This document shows, in pieces, positions 1 through 8,178 of a stretch of 64,000 bases of DNA. Each line of letters opens with the position of its first letter. The first letter of the stretch is position 1. The translations under genes and the position numbers were made by a program. Source of the stretch: Bacillus sp. AFS015802 (lineage in GTDB: Bacteria; Bacillota; Bacilli; Bacillales; Bacillaceae_B); NCBI RefSeq assembly GCF_002561455.1, contig NZ_NTUP01000063.1:1-64000 (forward strand), written 5' to 3'. The notes under the pieces are model-generated. The model had not been told where the DNA came from. It saw only the letters and a program-made list of their open reading frames with translations, and did no database searches.

Positions 1-35
1 TTTGTCCCAGCCCCTTTCTTATGGTTATTCAACGT

Positions 36-1001
36 CTATCCCTTGCTGGGCGAAAGGGATTCAGCTATCAACCCGCCGTGTAAACGGCCGTTTTCGATAA
101 AGATCTCATTGGCGTTGTTCCCGGCAGCTATAACTCCCGCAATATAGACACCCTCTACATTCGTTTCCATCGTGTCCGGATCGAAAGCAGGACGCCCTGT
201 CTCCTTATCGATGTTTATCCCCATCTTCGTCAGGAAGCTGTGATCGGGATGATAGCCAGTCATGGCAAAAACAAAATCATTCTTGATTTCTTTCTTCTCG
301 CCCTGTACGTTGTACTTCACGGATTCCTCCGTGATCTCATCGACACAGGCATTGAATTCCATGGTGACTTCTCCATTTCTCACAAGAGCATCAAAATTCG
401 GGAGGATCCAGGGCTTTACACTCTTTGAATATTCATTTCCCCGATATAAGACCGTGACCCTTGCCCCGGCTTTATTTAACTCCAGCGCTGCATCAACCGC
501 TGAGTTCTTCCCTCCGATGACCACGACATCTGTGTCAAAGAAAGGATGGGCTTCTTTAAAATAATGAAACACTTTTTCTGATTGCTCTCCCGGAATTTCC
601 ATATAATTAGGGTGATCGTAGTAGCCCGTCGCGATGACCACGGATTTACATGTGTATGTGCCCTTAGAAGTAAAGACCGAAAAGCCATTGGTATGCTTTT
701 CGACTTTTTGGACGGTTTCAAATCGGTTGATTCTTAATTCTTTACGCTTGGCGACTTCACGATAATACACTAACGCCTGATTCCTTCTTGGCTTATGCTC
801 TTCAATGACAAATGGAACGTCACCGATCTCCAGCTTCTCACTCGATGAAAAGAACGTTTGATGCGTGGGGTAGTGGTAGATCGCATTCACGATGTTTCCT
901 TTTTCAATAATCAAAGGCTCGATTCCTTTTTCTTTTAAACTAATCGCAGCAGACAACCCGCATGGTCCCCCGCCAACAATGATGCATTCTTCCATTTTCA
1001 A
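36..1001 (-). CDS. ypdA: YpdA-family bacillithiol disulfide reductase
   Basis: A 321-aa FAD/NADPH-dependent pyridine nucleotide-disulfide reductase-like protein. The N-terminal dinucleotide fold has GGGPCG at about residues 10-15, and a second Rossmann motif (VVVIGGKNSA) lies near residue 165. Family knowledge: YpdA reduces oxidised bacillithiol in Firmicutes and works with bacilliredoxins. A TTG start is chosen at 1001 because AAGGAG sits 9 nt upstream; this gives an N-terminus of the same length as B. subtilis YpdA. The ATG two codons later is the alternative. It lies next to gudB as in B. subtilis but has its own promoter. Confidence 0.85.
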   Translation of the reverse strand: MKMEECIIVGGGPCGLSAAISLKEKGIEPLIIEKGNIVNAIYHYPTHQTFFSSSEKLEIGDVPFVIEEHKPRRNQALVYYREVAKRKELRINRFETVQKVEKHTNGFSVFTSKGTYTCKSVVIATGYYDHPNYMEIPGEQSEKVFHYFKEAHPFFDTDVVVIGGKNSAVDAALELNKAGARVTVLYRGNEYSKSVKPWILPNFDALVRNGEVTMEFNACVDEITEESVKYNVQGEKKEIKNDFVFAMTGYHPDHSFLTKMGINIDKETGRPAFDPDTMETNVEGVYIAGVIAAGNNANEIFIENGRLHGGLIAESLSPSKG

Positions 1002-1085
1002 ATTCAGACACTCCTTCAATTCCTCTATCTGAATGGCGATATTCTCCAAGTACACTTCAGATTCCTAAATGGTCTTTACTCAATT

Positions 1086-1114
1086 ATTATGGAATAAGTT
1101 TGCGCCGAGGTCAA
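1086..1114 (-). promoter_or_regulatory. SigA promoter of ypdA
   Basis: Minus strand: TTGACC (1109-1114), 17-bp spacer, CATAAT (1086-1091), about 85 nt before the ypdA start. Good match to the housekeeping consensus. Confidence 0.6.
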
Positions 1115-1179
1115 AAAGTAACACTTGACCCTCATGCCTATTATTTGTCTTTGTAATAGGAAATATCGTGAAAGCCACT

Positions 1180-1210
1180 AAAAAAGGATGGGATGCACGC
1201 ATCCCACCCT
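1180..1210 (-). terminator. Terminator of gudB
   Basis: GC-rich 10-bp stem (1186-1195 with 1200-1209, 4-nt loop) followed on the minus strand by a run of T. Confidence 0.85.
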
Positions 1211-1222
1211 TTTTCTATTTAT

Positions 1223-2500
1223 TTAAATCCAGCCTCTGAACCTGCATGCTTCGGCCATTTTCCTTACTCCTACCATATAGGCGGCAAGCCTCATATCCAC
1301 TCTTCTTGTTTGTGATGTCTCATAAACATTGTTGAAAGAACTTACCAGGATCTTTTCCAGTTTTTCTTCCACTTCTTCTTCAGTCCAATAATACCCCTGA
1401 TTATTCTGAACCCATTCGAAGTATGAAACCGTCACTCCACCTGAGGAAGCGAGCACATCGGGTACAAGGAGAATCCCCCGTTCCGTCAAGATTTTCGTCG
1501 CATCCAATGTTGTCGGTCCGTTGGCAGCCTCGACCACGATGCTTGCCCTGATATTGTGGGCATTCTTGTCCGTGATCTGGTTCTCTATCGCTGCAGGGAC
1601 CAGGATGTCACAATCAAGCTCCAGTAGTTCTTCATTTGTAATCGTTTGGTTGAACAATTTCGTAACCGTCCCGAAACTGTCCCGTCTATCCAGTAAATAA
1701 TCGATGTCCAAACCGTCCTCATCATGCAGACCACCGTATGCATCAGAGATCCCGATCACCTTTGCCCCGGCGTCATGCATGAACTTCGCAAGAAAGCTCC
1801 CTGCATTACCGAACCCTTGAACAACCACCCTTGCCCCTTCAAGTTTGATTCCCTTCTTCTTCGCCGCTTCATGGATGCAGATCGTCACCCCTTTGGCAGT
1901 CGCCGTTTCTCGACCATGAGATCCTCCAAGGACCAATGGTTTACCCGTAATGAAACCGGGTGAATTGTATTCATCTATCCGGCTGTATTCATCCATCATC
2001 CAGGCCATGATCTGGGAATTCGTAAACACATCCGGAGCCGGTATGTCCTTTGACGGGCCGACGATTTGGCTGATGGCCCTTACATAACCGCGACTCAAAC
2101 GCTCGAGTTCCCTAAAGGACATATCACGGGGATCACAGATGATCCCTCCTTTTCCTCCCCCGTACGGAAGGTCGACGATCCCGCATTTCAGGCTCATCCA
2201 GATCGAAAGCGCTTTAACTTCTTTTTCCGTTACATTTGGATGGAAGCGGATCCCACCCTTGGTCGGTCCGACGGCATCATTATGCTGAGCACGGTAACCC
2301 GTGAAGACCTTCACTTTTCCATCGTCCATTCGGACTGGTATTTTAACCGTTAACATACGGATAGGTTCTTTCAATAATTCATAAACTTCTTCTGAATATC
2401 CCAATTTATCAAGTGCGAGTTGAATAACCGTTTGTGTTGATTTCAGCACATCATGTTGATCTGATGCCTGGTGATTTTCTTTCCCCTTTTCGGCTACCAT
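1223..2500 (-). CDS. gudB: NAD-specific glutamate dehydrogenase
   Basis: A 425-aa hexameric-type Glu/Leu/Phe/Val dehydrogenase converting glutamate to 2-oxoglutarate and ammonia. The substrate-binding segment GGGKGG lies near residue 110, and the NAD-binding GFGNAG near residue 235. Very close to B. subtilis GudB. The VKALSIWMS segment has a single copy of VKA, so the 9-bp duplication that inactivates gudB in strain 168 is absent and the enzyme should be active. The ATG at 2500 follows GGGAGG by 9 nt; an ATG 27 nt upstream lacks a ribosome site. A SigA promoter and a cre-like site lie upstream. Confidence 0.95.
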   Translation of the reverse strand: MVAEKGKENHQASDQHDVLKSTQTVIQLALDKLGYSEEVYELLKEPIRMLTVKIPVRMDDGKVKVFTGYRAQHNDAVGPTKGGIRFHPNVTEKEVKALSIWMSLKCGIVDLPYGGGKGGIICDPRDMSFRELERLSRGYVRAISQIVGPSKDIPAPDVFTNSQIMAWMMDEYSRIDEYNSPGFITGKPLVLGGSHGRETATAKGVTICIHEAAKKKGIKLEGARVVVQGFGNAGSFLAKFMHDAGAKVIGISDAYGGLHDEDGLDIDYLLDRRDSFGTVTKLFNQTITNEELLELDCDILVPAAIENQITDKNAHNIRASIVVEAANGPTTLDATKILTERGILLVPDVLASSGGVTVSYFEWVQNNQGYYWTEEEVEEKLEKILVSSFNNVYETSQTRRVDMRLAAYMVGVRKMAEACRFRGWI

Positions 2501-2560
2501 ATATGTAAACCTCCCAGTATCCTTCACTGTTTAGCAGATCCTCGTCCGCTTTCATGACAT

Positions 2561-2588
2561 AGTATACACGTTTGATTTGCACTTGCAA
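2561..2588 (-). promoter_or_regulatory. SigA promoter of gudB
   Basis: Minus strand: TTGCAA (2583-2588), 16-bp spacer, TATACT (2561-2566) preceded by TG. Leader of about 55 nt. Confidence 0.65.
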
Positions 2589-2618
2589 AGAAGGAAAATT
2601 AAAAATGGAATATTTTTT

Positions 2619-2633
2619 TGAAAACGCTATCAT
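2619..2633 (-). promoter_or_regulatory. Putative cre (CcpA) site upstream of gudB
   Basis: ATGATAGCGTTTTCA on the minus strand matches WTGNAANCGNWNNCW with one mismatch. It lies about 30 bp upstream of the -35 box. In B. subtilis the paralogue rocG, not gudB, is the CcpA-controlled enzyme. Confidence 0.45.
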
Positions 2634-2639
2634 ACCTAA

Positions 2640-2672
2640 TAAATAAATACTCCCGGGAATCACTCCGGGAGT
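2640..2672 (-). terminator. Terminator of mecB
   Basis: Perfect 8-bp stem ACTCCCGG/CCGGGAGT (2649-2656 with 2665-2672). Minus-strand tail is TATTTATTTATT, so moderately T-rich. Confidence 0.6.
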
Positions 2673-2749
2673 GCACATAAGACCATTTTCTACGAGAGGC
2701 ATAATCATCATATATTTAAAGGGGGTGAAGTGTCACTCGGGGCCGAAAT

Positions 2750-3334
2750 TCAAAAATAAAACAATATCTTTTCGATGGAGTCCCTTAATAACACAACCCG
2801 GCCGTATTCCATCAGGATATGCTTAGTCATTTTCGAATGTTGACCATATTCGGCGCACACCGCTTCAAGGATGAAGCTGTCTCCTTCAAGTAAATTCTCT
2901 ATAAGTACGTAATAATGATTTTCATAGTAAACTATGCTGCATTGAATGAGGGCATTGTTCACTTTCCCCATCCCATTGATCCGTTTGAGAAGGTCGAGTA
3001 CGTTTTCGAAATCATCGAAATACACGACAACATCGTGATCATTCATCGATTTCATCATTTCGGTGCCCTCTTCCCAATCAGAAAAATCATCTTCCGATTC
3101 GAGCGTGAGGATCATGCAGATTTCCTGGTCGTCAAACGATTCAATCTCGACTGTGATTTCCATTTGTGTCTCAATGCCGAACTTCCCTTGTACTTCATCT
3201 AACATATCTTCAAACAGATCATGCCACATATAGGAATCTTTCCATTGGTCTTGTTCAAATAAGCCTTTTTGTTCCAACTCTTCTACACTAATGGAAAATT
3301 TTATTTTATTGTCGGAAATTCTTTCGAGCTTCAT
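2750..3334 (-). CDS. mecB: MecA-type adaptor protein (MecB/YpbH)
   Basis: A 194-aa adaptor of the MecA/YpbH family, which delivers substrates to the ClpC-ClpP protease. The N-terminal substrate-binding part begins MKLERISDNKIKF, followed by an acidic linker (about residues 70-90) and the C-terminal ClpC-binding domain. Position next to gudB and ypbG matches YpbH rather than MecA. Start at 3334 because AGGGGGT lies 7 nt upstream and the alignment starts there; an upstream in-frame ATG at 3370 lacks such a site. A MecA-like function remains possible. Confidence 0.75.
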   Translation of the reverse strand: MKLERISDNKIKFSISVEELEQKGLFEQDQWKDSYMWHDLFEDMLDEVQGKFGIETQMEITVEIESFDDQEICMILTLESEDDFSDWEEGTEMMKSMNDHDVVVYFDDFENVLDLLKRINGMGKVNNALIQCSIVYYENHYYVLIENLLEGDSFILEAVCAEYGQHSKMTKHILMEYGRVVLLRDSIEKILFYF

Positions 3335-3405
3335 CTTCGTACCCCCTAGACTGTGACGATTTATCACCATACTATGTGAGGGGTAGAAAACAGTGCATAT
3401 TCCAC

Positions 3406-4317
3406 TTATAATTTACTTTTAAGCCATTGTTCCCAGTCGGATTTGGATTGTCCCACAATGTGATCATGGAATTTTGCTTTTAACTCTTTTGACAGATGAT
3501 CTACTGCGAATCCTCCCATCCCGATTTCCAGGTCAGTCCGCTCCTTCTTTAAAGAAGTAACGAGGGTAAGGAGGTTGTCTACATTTTCAAGCAAGGTGCA
3601 GGAGAAGAATAAAAACTTCGGATCTACTTCATCCAGTACGATGTCGATATCATCTTCTTTTATGCTCGAGCCCAGATAGATGACCTCGAACCCTTTTCTG
3701 CGCACAAATAAAGTGAAAATCAATAATCCCAGTTCATGCCATTCACCCGGACCGCAGACGGCCACCACCTTGGGCAGGATCCCATTGTGAGGGAACGAGT
3801 GCATGATGATGCCGATACGCGATCTGAGGATGGATGTCGCAAAGTGCTCATGTGCCGTCGTGATTTCCCCATGTTCCCACAGATCCCCGATCCTTACGAG
3901 GAGGCTGCCGAGGATATCGATGACCACCTTGTCGATCGTATACACTGAAAACGACTGGTTGATCAATTCATGGGCCTTCGTCTCATCAAAACTCAACAAA
4001 GCCTTTAACAGATCATCTGAAATCGTTTGGGTGCGATCCTTTTGTTCAGATGACGTGATTTCATTTTCTTCAAGCTCCTGTTTGTCCAGTAGCGCAACGG
4101 CCTGACTGATGGTAAAGCCTTGATCCACCTTTTCAACAAGCCATTTCAATATATTTAAATGCTGTTCGGTGTACAGACGGTGACCCGATTCATTCCGTAC
4201 AGGTGCAATGATCTGATATCTTCTCTCCCATGCCCTTAAAGTACCGGGTTGGATCCCTAAAATGGTAGACACAGCTTTAATGTTGTATTTGCCTTCTAAC
4301 TTTTTATCATTGCTCAT
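3406..4317 (-). CDS. MerR-family regulator with B12-binding domain (CarH-like)
   Basis: A 303-aa regulator in three parts: a MerR winged helix (residues 10-80, with RAWERRY and GHRLY), a four-helix cap (about 100-175) and a Rossmann-type B12 domain (about 183-303). Both signatures of adenosylcobalamin-dependent light sensors are present. These are W147-x9-E157-H158 in the cap and E192-x-H194-x-x-G197, where His is the lower cobalt ligand. Family knowledge: CarH/LitR tetramers bind DNA in the dark and fall apart in light. The target is not evident, since neighbours are mecB and ypbG and no carotenoid or photolyase gene is in the window. Light sensing is inference. Confidence 0.85.
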   Translation of the reverse strand: MSNDKKLEGKYNIKAVSTILGIQPGTLRAWERRYQIIAPVRNESGHRLYTEQHLNILKWLVEKVDQGFTISQAVALLDKQELEENEITSSEQKDRTQTISDDLLKALLSFDETKAHELINQSFSVYTIDKVVIDILGSLLVRIGDLWEHGEITTAHEHFATSILRSRIGIIMHSFPHNGILPKVVAVCGPGEWHELGLLIFTLFVRRKGFEVIYLGSSIKEDDIDIVLDEVDPKFLFFSCTLLENVDNLLTLVTSLKKERTDLEIGMGGFAVDHLSKELKAKFHDHIVGQSKSDWEQWLKSKL

Positions 4318-4351
4318 AAATAGTCCCCCAAGTATTTCTCATCTCTCTAAA

Positions 4352-4380
4352 ATTATAATCGAGAAACCGCTTTGTGTAAA
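4352..4380 (-). promoter_or_regulatory. SigA promoter of the MerR/B12 regulator
   Basis: Minus strand: TTTACA (4375-4380), 17-bp spacer, TATAAT (4352-4357). Two TACA-containing half sites 9 bp apart overlap the -35 region and could be an autoregulatory operator; that part is speculative. Confidence 0.65.
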
Positions 4381-4413
4381 ATTTGTATAGGTAATGAATA
4401 ACATTTGTTCATT

Positions 4414-5181
4414 TCAACCTTTATCGATCACCAACAAGTGGGTTTCAGCCGGTGCTCCCAGCCGTAAGGGTATGGCGGTGGTCCCATATCCGTTGCTTAC
4501 TAATAGGGTGGTCTGAGGGAGCATTTCAAGTCTTCCTTTTTTATACAGTCCCCAGCCAAAAAGACGAATCTGACCTCCATGTGTGTGACCGCTTACCATA
4601 AGGTCGATACCGTCCTCTTTCCGTACTTGATTCACAAGTCTTGGGTCATGACTGACTAATAGGGTGAATTCATCTGGGTGTGCCTGTTTATGAGCTGAAG
4701 GATAATCTGCTCTTTGTGTACTTGCGTCATCCACCCCGATCATGTTGAGAACTCCGTTACGGATTGGTACCTTGATGGAAGAATTGACGATTTCGATGAT
4801 CCCTTTCTTCTTGAATATTTGCTTTAACCTGCTCGTATTCACTTCGTAATCATTATTCCCCCAAACGAAATATACCGGTCCCAACGTCAGGAGTTTATCC
4901 AGATTCCGTTCAACCCTCGAAAAAGGCACACCTTTTTCCAAAAGGTCCCCTCCGATAATGACAAGATCCGCTCTCCCCTTCACTTGTTCGATGATTTCTT
5001 CTGAAATTTCCCTCTTATGTATATCCGAAATAAAAAAAAGGGAGACGGGATCCATATGTTCCGGAAAGCCGGGAAGCTTTACCTTATCAACTTTCACAGT
5101 ATTTCTACGTGCTTCGTATAACATAAAAAAGAGGAGACTGACTCCCCCTGCCAATAAAATGATGATACTTAATTCAAGCAT
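4414..5181 (-). CDS. ypbG: Membrane-anchored metallophosphoesterase YpbG
   Basis: A 255-aa calcineurin-like phosphoesterase. One N-terminal membrane anchor (residues 3-20) is followed by the metal-binding series SDIHK, GGDLLEKG, GNND and SGHTHGGQ. Family knowledge: these enzymes hydrolyse phosphodiesters using two metal ions; the substrate is unknown. AAGGAGG lies 5 nt before the ATG at 5181. The start overlaps the end of the upstream membrane-protein gene by 8 nt, implying co-translation. Confidence 0.8.
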   Translation of the reverse strand: MLELSIIILLAGGVSLLFFMLYEARRNTVKVDKVKLPGFPEHMDPVSLFFISDIHKREISEEIIEQVKGRADLVIIGGDLLEKGVPFSRVERNLDKLLTLGPVYFVWGNNDYEVNTSRLKQIFKKKGIIEIVNSSIKVPIRNGVLNMIGVDDASTQRADYPSAHKQAHPDEFTLLVSHDPRLVNQVRKEDGIDLMVSGHTHGGQIRLFGWGLYKKGRLEMLPQTTLLVSNGYGTTAIPLRLGAPAETHLLVIDKG

Positions 5182-5557
5182 TGTGGCCTCCTTGACGGCG
5201 AAAATCTATTGAAATAATACCATAAAACAAGGCTGAACAGGAAAAAATCAACGTTTGCCATCCCCCATAAGCGCTCAATAAGTAGATTAAGCCTATGTGC
5301 AGGACAATAATCGCCAATTCTTTATGTAGTTTTCCATTCCTTAATCGCAATATAGAATATAATTCTGCTTTCAGTACATTTCCCTGAACCAGCACCCCGA
5401 CTATAAAGGCGATGGAGGCTGCAAAGAACTGTACCGGGTTCAGGACCAGCTCAACAATGAACTCACGAGAAGAGAATCGTTCGGTAACAGGAAACCATGT
5501 AATGAATAGATACCCTAAAAGAAACGTGATAATCAGTTTCACAAAATGATTGATCAA
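5174..5557 (-). CDS. Small integral membrane protein of unknown function
   Basis: A 127-aa protein with about four hydrophobic segments, a positively charged loop in the middle (ILRLRNGKLHKE) and a basic C-terminus. I do not recognise the family. The start chosen is TTG at 5557, because GGGAGGG ends 6 nt before it. The ATG at 5572 would place that ribosome site inside the gene. It overlaps ypbG by 8 nt, so the two probably form an operon. Confidence 0.65.
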   Translation of the reverse strand: MINHFVKLIITFLLGYLFITWFPVTERFSSREFIVELVLNPVQFFAASIAFIVGVLVQGNVLKAELYSILRLRNGKLHKELAIIVLHIGLIYLLSAYGGWQTLIFSCSALFYGIISIDFRRQGGHNA

Positions 5558-5616
5558 AAAAATCCCTCCCATAAATCTTATGAGAAGGATTTTGTTTCAT
5601 ACAGAGTTTTATTCAA

Positions 5617-6252
5617 TTATTCATCTTCATGAATATCGAGGATGCGGAACCCAGACTTCTCCAACTTGTTAAGGAATTTTTCCATATTGTCTTTCTTTTC
5701 GACCTTCAGGACTATACGGCGCAATAACTTATCGGTTTCATCGAAGGTCACGAGGGAGATCACCGATTCTGAATACTGTTGGATGATGTCCCCAAGCCGG
5801 GCAATCCGTCCTTCCGTTTCTACAGAAGAGAAAGCGATCCGGACCCCCTTCTGGTCCATTCCGAATGCACTCCTGAATTGATCCAGTACATCAAATCGTG
5901 TAATCAGCCCAAGGAACTTATTATTCCCCCCCACTACAGGGAGGATCGGTGAATCCTTTAATTCAATCAACGCATTTTCAAATACATCTTTATCGGTTAT
6001 ATATTTATCCGAATTTGTAATAATATCACTGGCTTTTTTCTCCTTGAGAAAGGACTCCTTATCCATCCCGGAAAGGAAGAAGCTTTGATAAATATTATAA
6101 CGAGTCGCTACCCCTTTGAATTCTTCATTTGAAAGGACCGGCACCCCATCGATCTTATGGTGTTCAAGGACCGTCAGCGTCTTTTCAACTGAATCATTTT
6201 CATCTACCACATAGCATTTGTGTTTCGGTATCATGGCATTTTTAACAAACAT
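5617..6252 (-). CDS. CBS-pair plus ACT-like domain protein
   Basis: A 211-aa cytosolic protein. Two CBS motifs span about residues 1-130 (MIPKHKCYVVDEND; then DIITNSDKYITD and LPVVGGNNKFLGLITRFDVL) and an ACT-like C-terminal half covers about 140-211. This is the layout of AcuB-type regulators, which sense adenine nucleotides. No partner is visible, so the regulated target is unknown. GAGGTGG lies before the ATG. It is divergent from cotJA. Confidence 0.75.
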   Translation of the reverse strand: MFVKNAMIPKHKCYVVDENDSVEKTLTVLEHHKIDGVPVLSNEEFKGVATRYNIYQSFFLSGMDKESFLKEKKASDIITNSDKYITDKDVFENALIELKDSPILPVVGGNNKFLGLITRFDVLDQFRSAFGMDQKGVRIAFSSVETEGRIARLGDIIQQYSESVISLVTFDETDKLLRRIVLKVEKKDNMEKFLNKLEKSGFRILDIHEDE

Positions 6253-6340
6253 TCGACCACCTCATCATTAATTTCCTACCCTTTAAGTATTCAACATTCC
6301 CACTGTATTTCCCTTCATATTTATGAATTTATATAAATTA

Positions 6341-6369
6341 ACATGTTCCAAACCCTCCTTTCATATGTT
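6341..6369 (+). promoter_or_regulatory. Probable SigE promoter of cotJABC
   Basis: ACATGTT (6341-6347), 14-bp spacer, CATATGTT (6362-6369), resembling the mother-cell SigE elements KMATATT and CATACAAT. Fits the known SigE dependence of the cotJ operon in B. subtilis. Confidence 0.5.
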
Positions 6370-6403
6370 GTTACGAAGGATTTTGTTTAAAGGAGGGATC
6401 GTC

Positions 6404-6625
6404 ATGCAGGAATTTTATAAAGCATATTATCCGTATGTGAGTCCGTTCGATCCGTGTAAGCCCATTACAAGGAAGGTATATTCGACTCCCCCAAACCTGT
6501 ACCTTGGGTTCCAGCCACCCAATTTAGAGCAATATTCACCAAAGGAAGCACTGCAGAAGGGGACGTTATGGAAAGTATTTTATGATCCTTATTATAGTCC
6601 CTATGAAAAAATGAAGGGAGAGTGA
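6404..6625 (+). CDS. cotJA: Spore coat-associated protein CotJA
   Basis: A 73-aa Tyr/Pro-rich protein typical of CotJA (YYPYVSPFDPCKP, TPPNLYLGFQPPNL). First gene of cotJABC, which makes inner spore coat components in the mother cell. The start at 6404 has AAAGGAGG 7 nt upstream. The stop lies 6 nt before cotJB. Confidence 0.9.
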   Translation: MQEFYKAYYPYVSPFDPCKPITRKVYSTPPNLYLGFQPPNLEQYSPKEALQKGTLWKVFYDPYYSPYEKMKGE

Positions 6626-6631
6626 TTCCAT

Positions 6632-6892
6632 ATGAAACAGCTTCCCCCCCATTATTATGAAGTGCTGGAAGAACTGCAGGCCGTAGATTTCGTCATTGTC
6701 GACCTCACGCTGTACCTGGACACCCATCCGGAAGATTACGAAGCCATCTCTCAATACAATATGTATGTAAAAACACGAAAACAGATAAAAAAGAAATTCG
6801 AAAAGGAGTTTGGTCCGTTGACCCATTACGGGTACAGCTTCTCCAATTATCCGTGGGATTGGAAGGATGCCCCGTGGCCATGGCAAGTGTGA
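6632..6892 (+). CDS. cotJB: Spore coat protein CotJB
   Basis: An 86-aa CotJB-family protein with conserved LDTHPED near the middle and an aromatic, proline-rich tail (YPWDWKDAPWPWQV). Its ribosome site GGGAGAG overlaps the cotJA stop. Family knowledge: needed for assembly of CotJ proteins into the coat. Confidence 0.9.
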   Translation: MKQLPPHYYEVLEELQAVDFVIVDLTLYLDTHPEDYEAISQYNMYVKTRKQIKKKFEKEFGPLTHYGYSFSNYPWDWKDAPWPWQV

Positions 6893-6922
6893 TGAATGAA
6901 TGAATGAAGGAGGTACAGGATA

Positions 6923-7492
6923 ATGTGGGTTTATGAAAAGAAACTTCAATACCCGGTAAGAGTGAGTACATGCAACCCTAAATTGGCCAAATTCCTGATT
7001 GAACAGTATGGCGGTGCAGATGGAGAACTTGCCGCTGCCCTCAGGTATCTCAATCAGCGCTATTCGATCCCTGATAAAGTGATTGGATTATTAACCGATA
7101 TCGGGACCGAGGAATTCGCCCACCTGGAGATGATTGCCACGATGGTGTATAAATTAATTAAAGATGCCACCCCCGAGCAGATGAAGGAAGCAGGACTCGA
7201 TCCCCATTATGTGAATCATGATGGAGCGATCTTCTATCAGAATGCGGCCGGCGTTCCGTTCACCACCTCTTACATCGCTGCCAAAGGGGACCCGATTGCG
7301 GATTTATATGAAGACATCGCTGCTGAAGAGAAGGCGAGGGCGACATATCAATGGATCATTAATATGAGTGATGATCCTGACCTGAATGACGGATTACGCT
7401 TTTTAAGGGAAAGAGAGATCATTCACTCCCAGCGCTTCCGGGAAGCGGTGGAAATACTTAAGGATGAGAGGGATAAAAAGATCTTTTTTTGA
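6923..7492 (+). CDS. cotJC: Spore coat manganese catalase-like protein CotJC
   Basis: A 189-aa protein of the manganese catalase/ferritin-like superfamily. Metal-binding residues are in the EQYGGADGELAAALRYL and GTEEFAHLE segments and a second pair lies at AAEEKARATYQ and HSQRF. Shorter than full catalases, as usual for CotJC. AAGGAGG precedes the ATG. Last gene of the operon. A TGGCTCAT/ATGAGCCA inverted repeat downstream (7511-7557) has a long loop and no T-tract, so it is not called a terminator. Confidence 0.9.
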   Translation: MWVYEKKLQYPVRVSTCNPKLAKFLIEQYGGADGELAAALRYLNQRYSIPDKVIGLLTDIGTEEFAHLEMIATMVYKLIKDATPEQMKEAGLDPHYVNHDGAIFYQNAAGVPFTTSYIAAKGDPIADLYEDIAAEEKARATYQWIINMSDDPDLNDGLRFLREREIIHSQRFREAVEILKDERDKKIFF

Positions 7493-7616
7493 TGGATACG
7501 ATCATTTGTTTGGCTCATGACAGGTTTCGCCTCAAGCGTTTTCAACGTGATGAGCCAGATCTCTTCCTATTATTCATGCAGCAGAGAGTGGGAAGAAAGT
7601 ACTGATGACTCGTTCC

Positions 7617-8072
7617 TTACTTACTACCATGAAACAGATTAATATCCCATTCTTTTTTCATTTTATCGTAAACAAGATGCCTTTTTTTCCACGCTTCCTC
7701 TTTCCATAAATCTTTACTTCGATCGATGACTTCACATCTTAAAGCATGAAACTCTTTCTCTTTCTTTTCTTTTTTTTCATATAATATCCTGGTTGCCCCG
7801 AAAAGCACGACCAGGCAGAGGGCCATGAACAAATGAATGGAACTGGATACAAAGACGGAAAACACCACAGAAAAAGAGTAAGAATAAGGTCCCAACACGA
7901 ATTTCGTCAAATAATAGAGAAAAAAGAAGGATGCTAATAGTGCCCCCCATAATGTATAGAGGTGCATAGCCTTTGCCCTATCAAATTTTTGCTTTTTTTC
8001 AATCAGGTTATGTAACATCTGCTCCGTCGCTTGATCTGTCCACTCACCAAATTCCTTTTCTCCACGGTCCAT
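7617..8072 (-). CDS. ypbF: YpbF-like membrane protein (DUF2663)
   Basis: A 151-aa protein with an amphipathic N-terminus (TDQATEQMLHNLIEKK), two transmembrane helices (about 42-62 and 73-95) and a charged, coiled C-terminus. It resembles the DUF2663 protein YpbF of the same B. subtilis neighbourhood. Function unknown. GGAGAGG precedes the ATG. Confidence 0.6.
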   Translation of the reverse strand: MDRGEKEFGEWTDQATEQMLHNLIEKKQKFDRAKAMHLYTLWGALLASFFFLYYLTKFVLGPYSYSFSVVFSVFVSSSIHLFMALCLVVLFGATRILYEKKEKKEKEFHALRCEVIDRSKDLWKEEAWKKRHLVYDKMKKEWDINLFHGSK

Positions 8073-8135
8073 CCCTATCCTCTCCTTTCTTCCCTATAGT
8101 TTATGAGCTTGTCCAAAGAGATAGAATCAGCACAT

Positions 8136-8156
8136 AAAAAAAGGCCCTCATAGGAG
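8136..8156 (-). terminator. Weak terminator after the GT4 gene
   Basis: A short CCTC/GAGG stem followed on the minus strand by GCC and seven T. The stem is short, so this is tentative. Confidence 0.4.
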
Positions 8157-8178
8157 GATCCCAAAGGAGCACTTTCGA

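Noticed and set aside
2207-2240. gudB inactivation by VKA duplication as in B. subtilis 168
   Set aside because: Only one copy of the 9-bp unit is present, so the gene is intact.
7511-7557. TGGCTCAT/ATGAGCCA repeat as cotJC terminator
   Set aside because: Loop of about 31 nt and no T-run.
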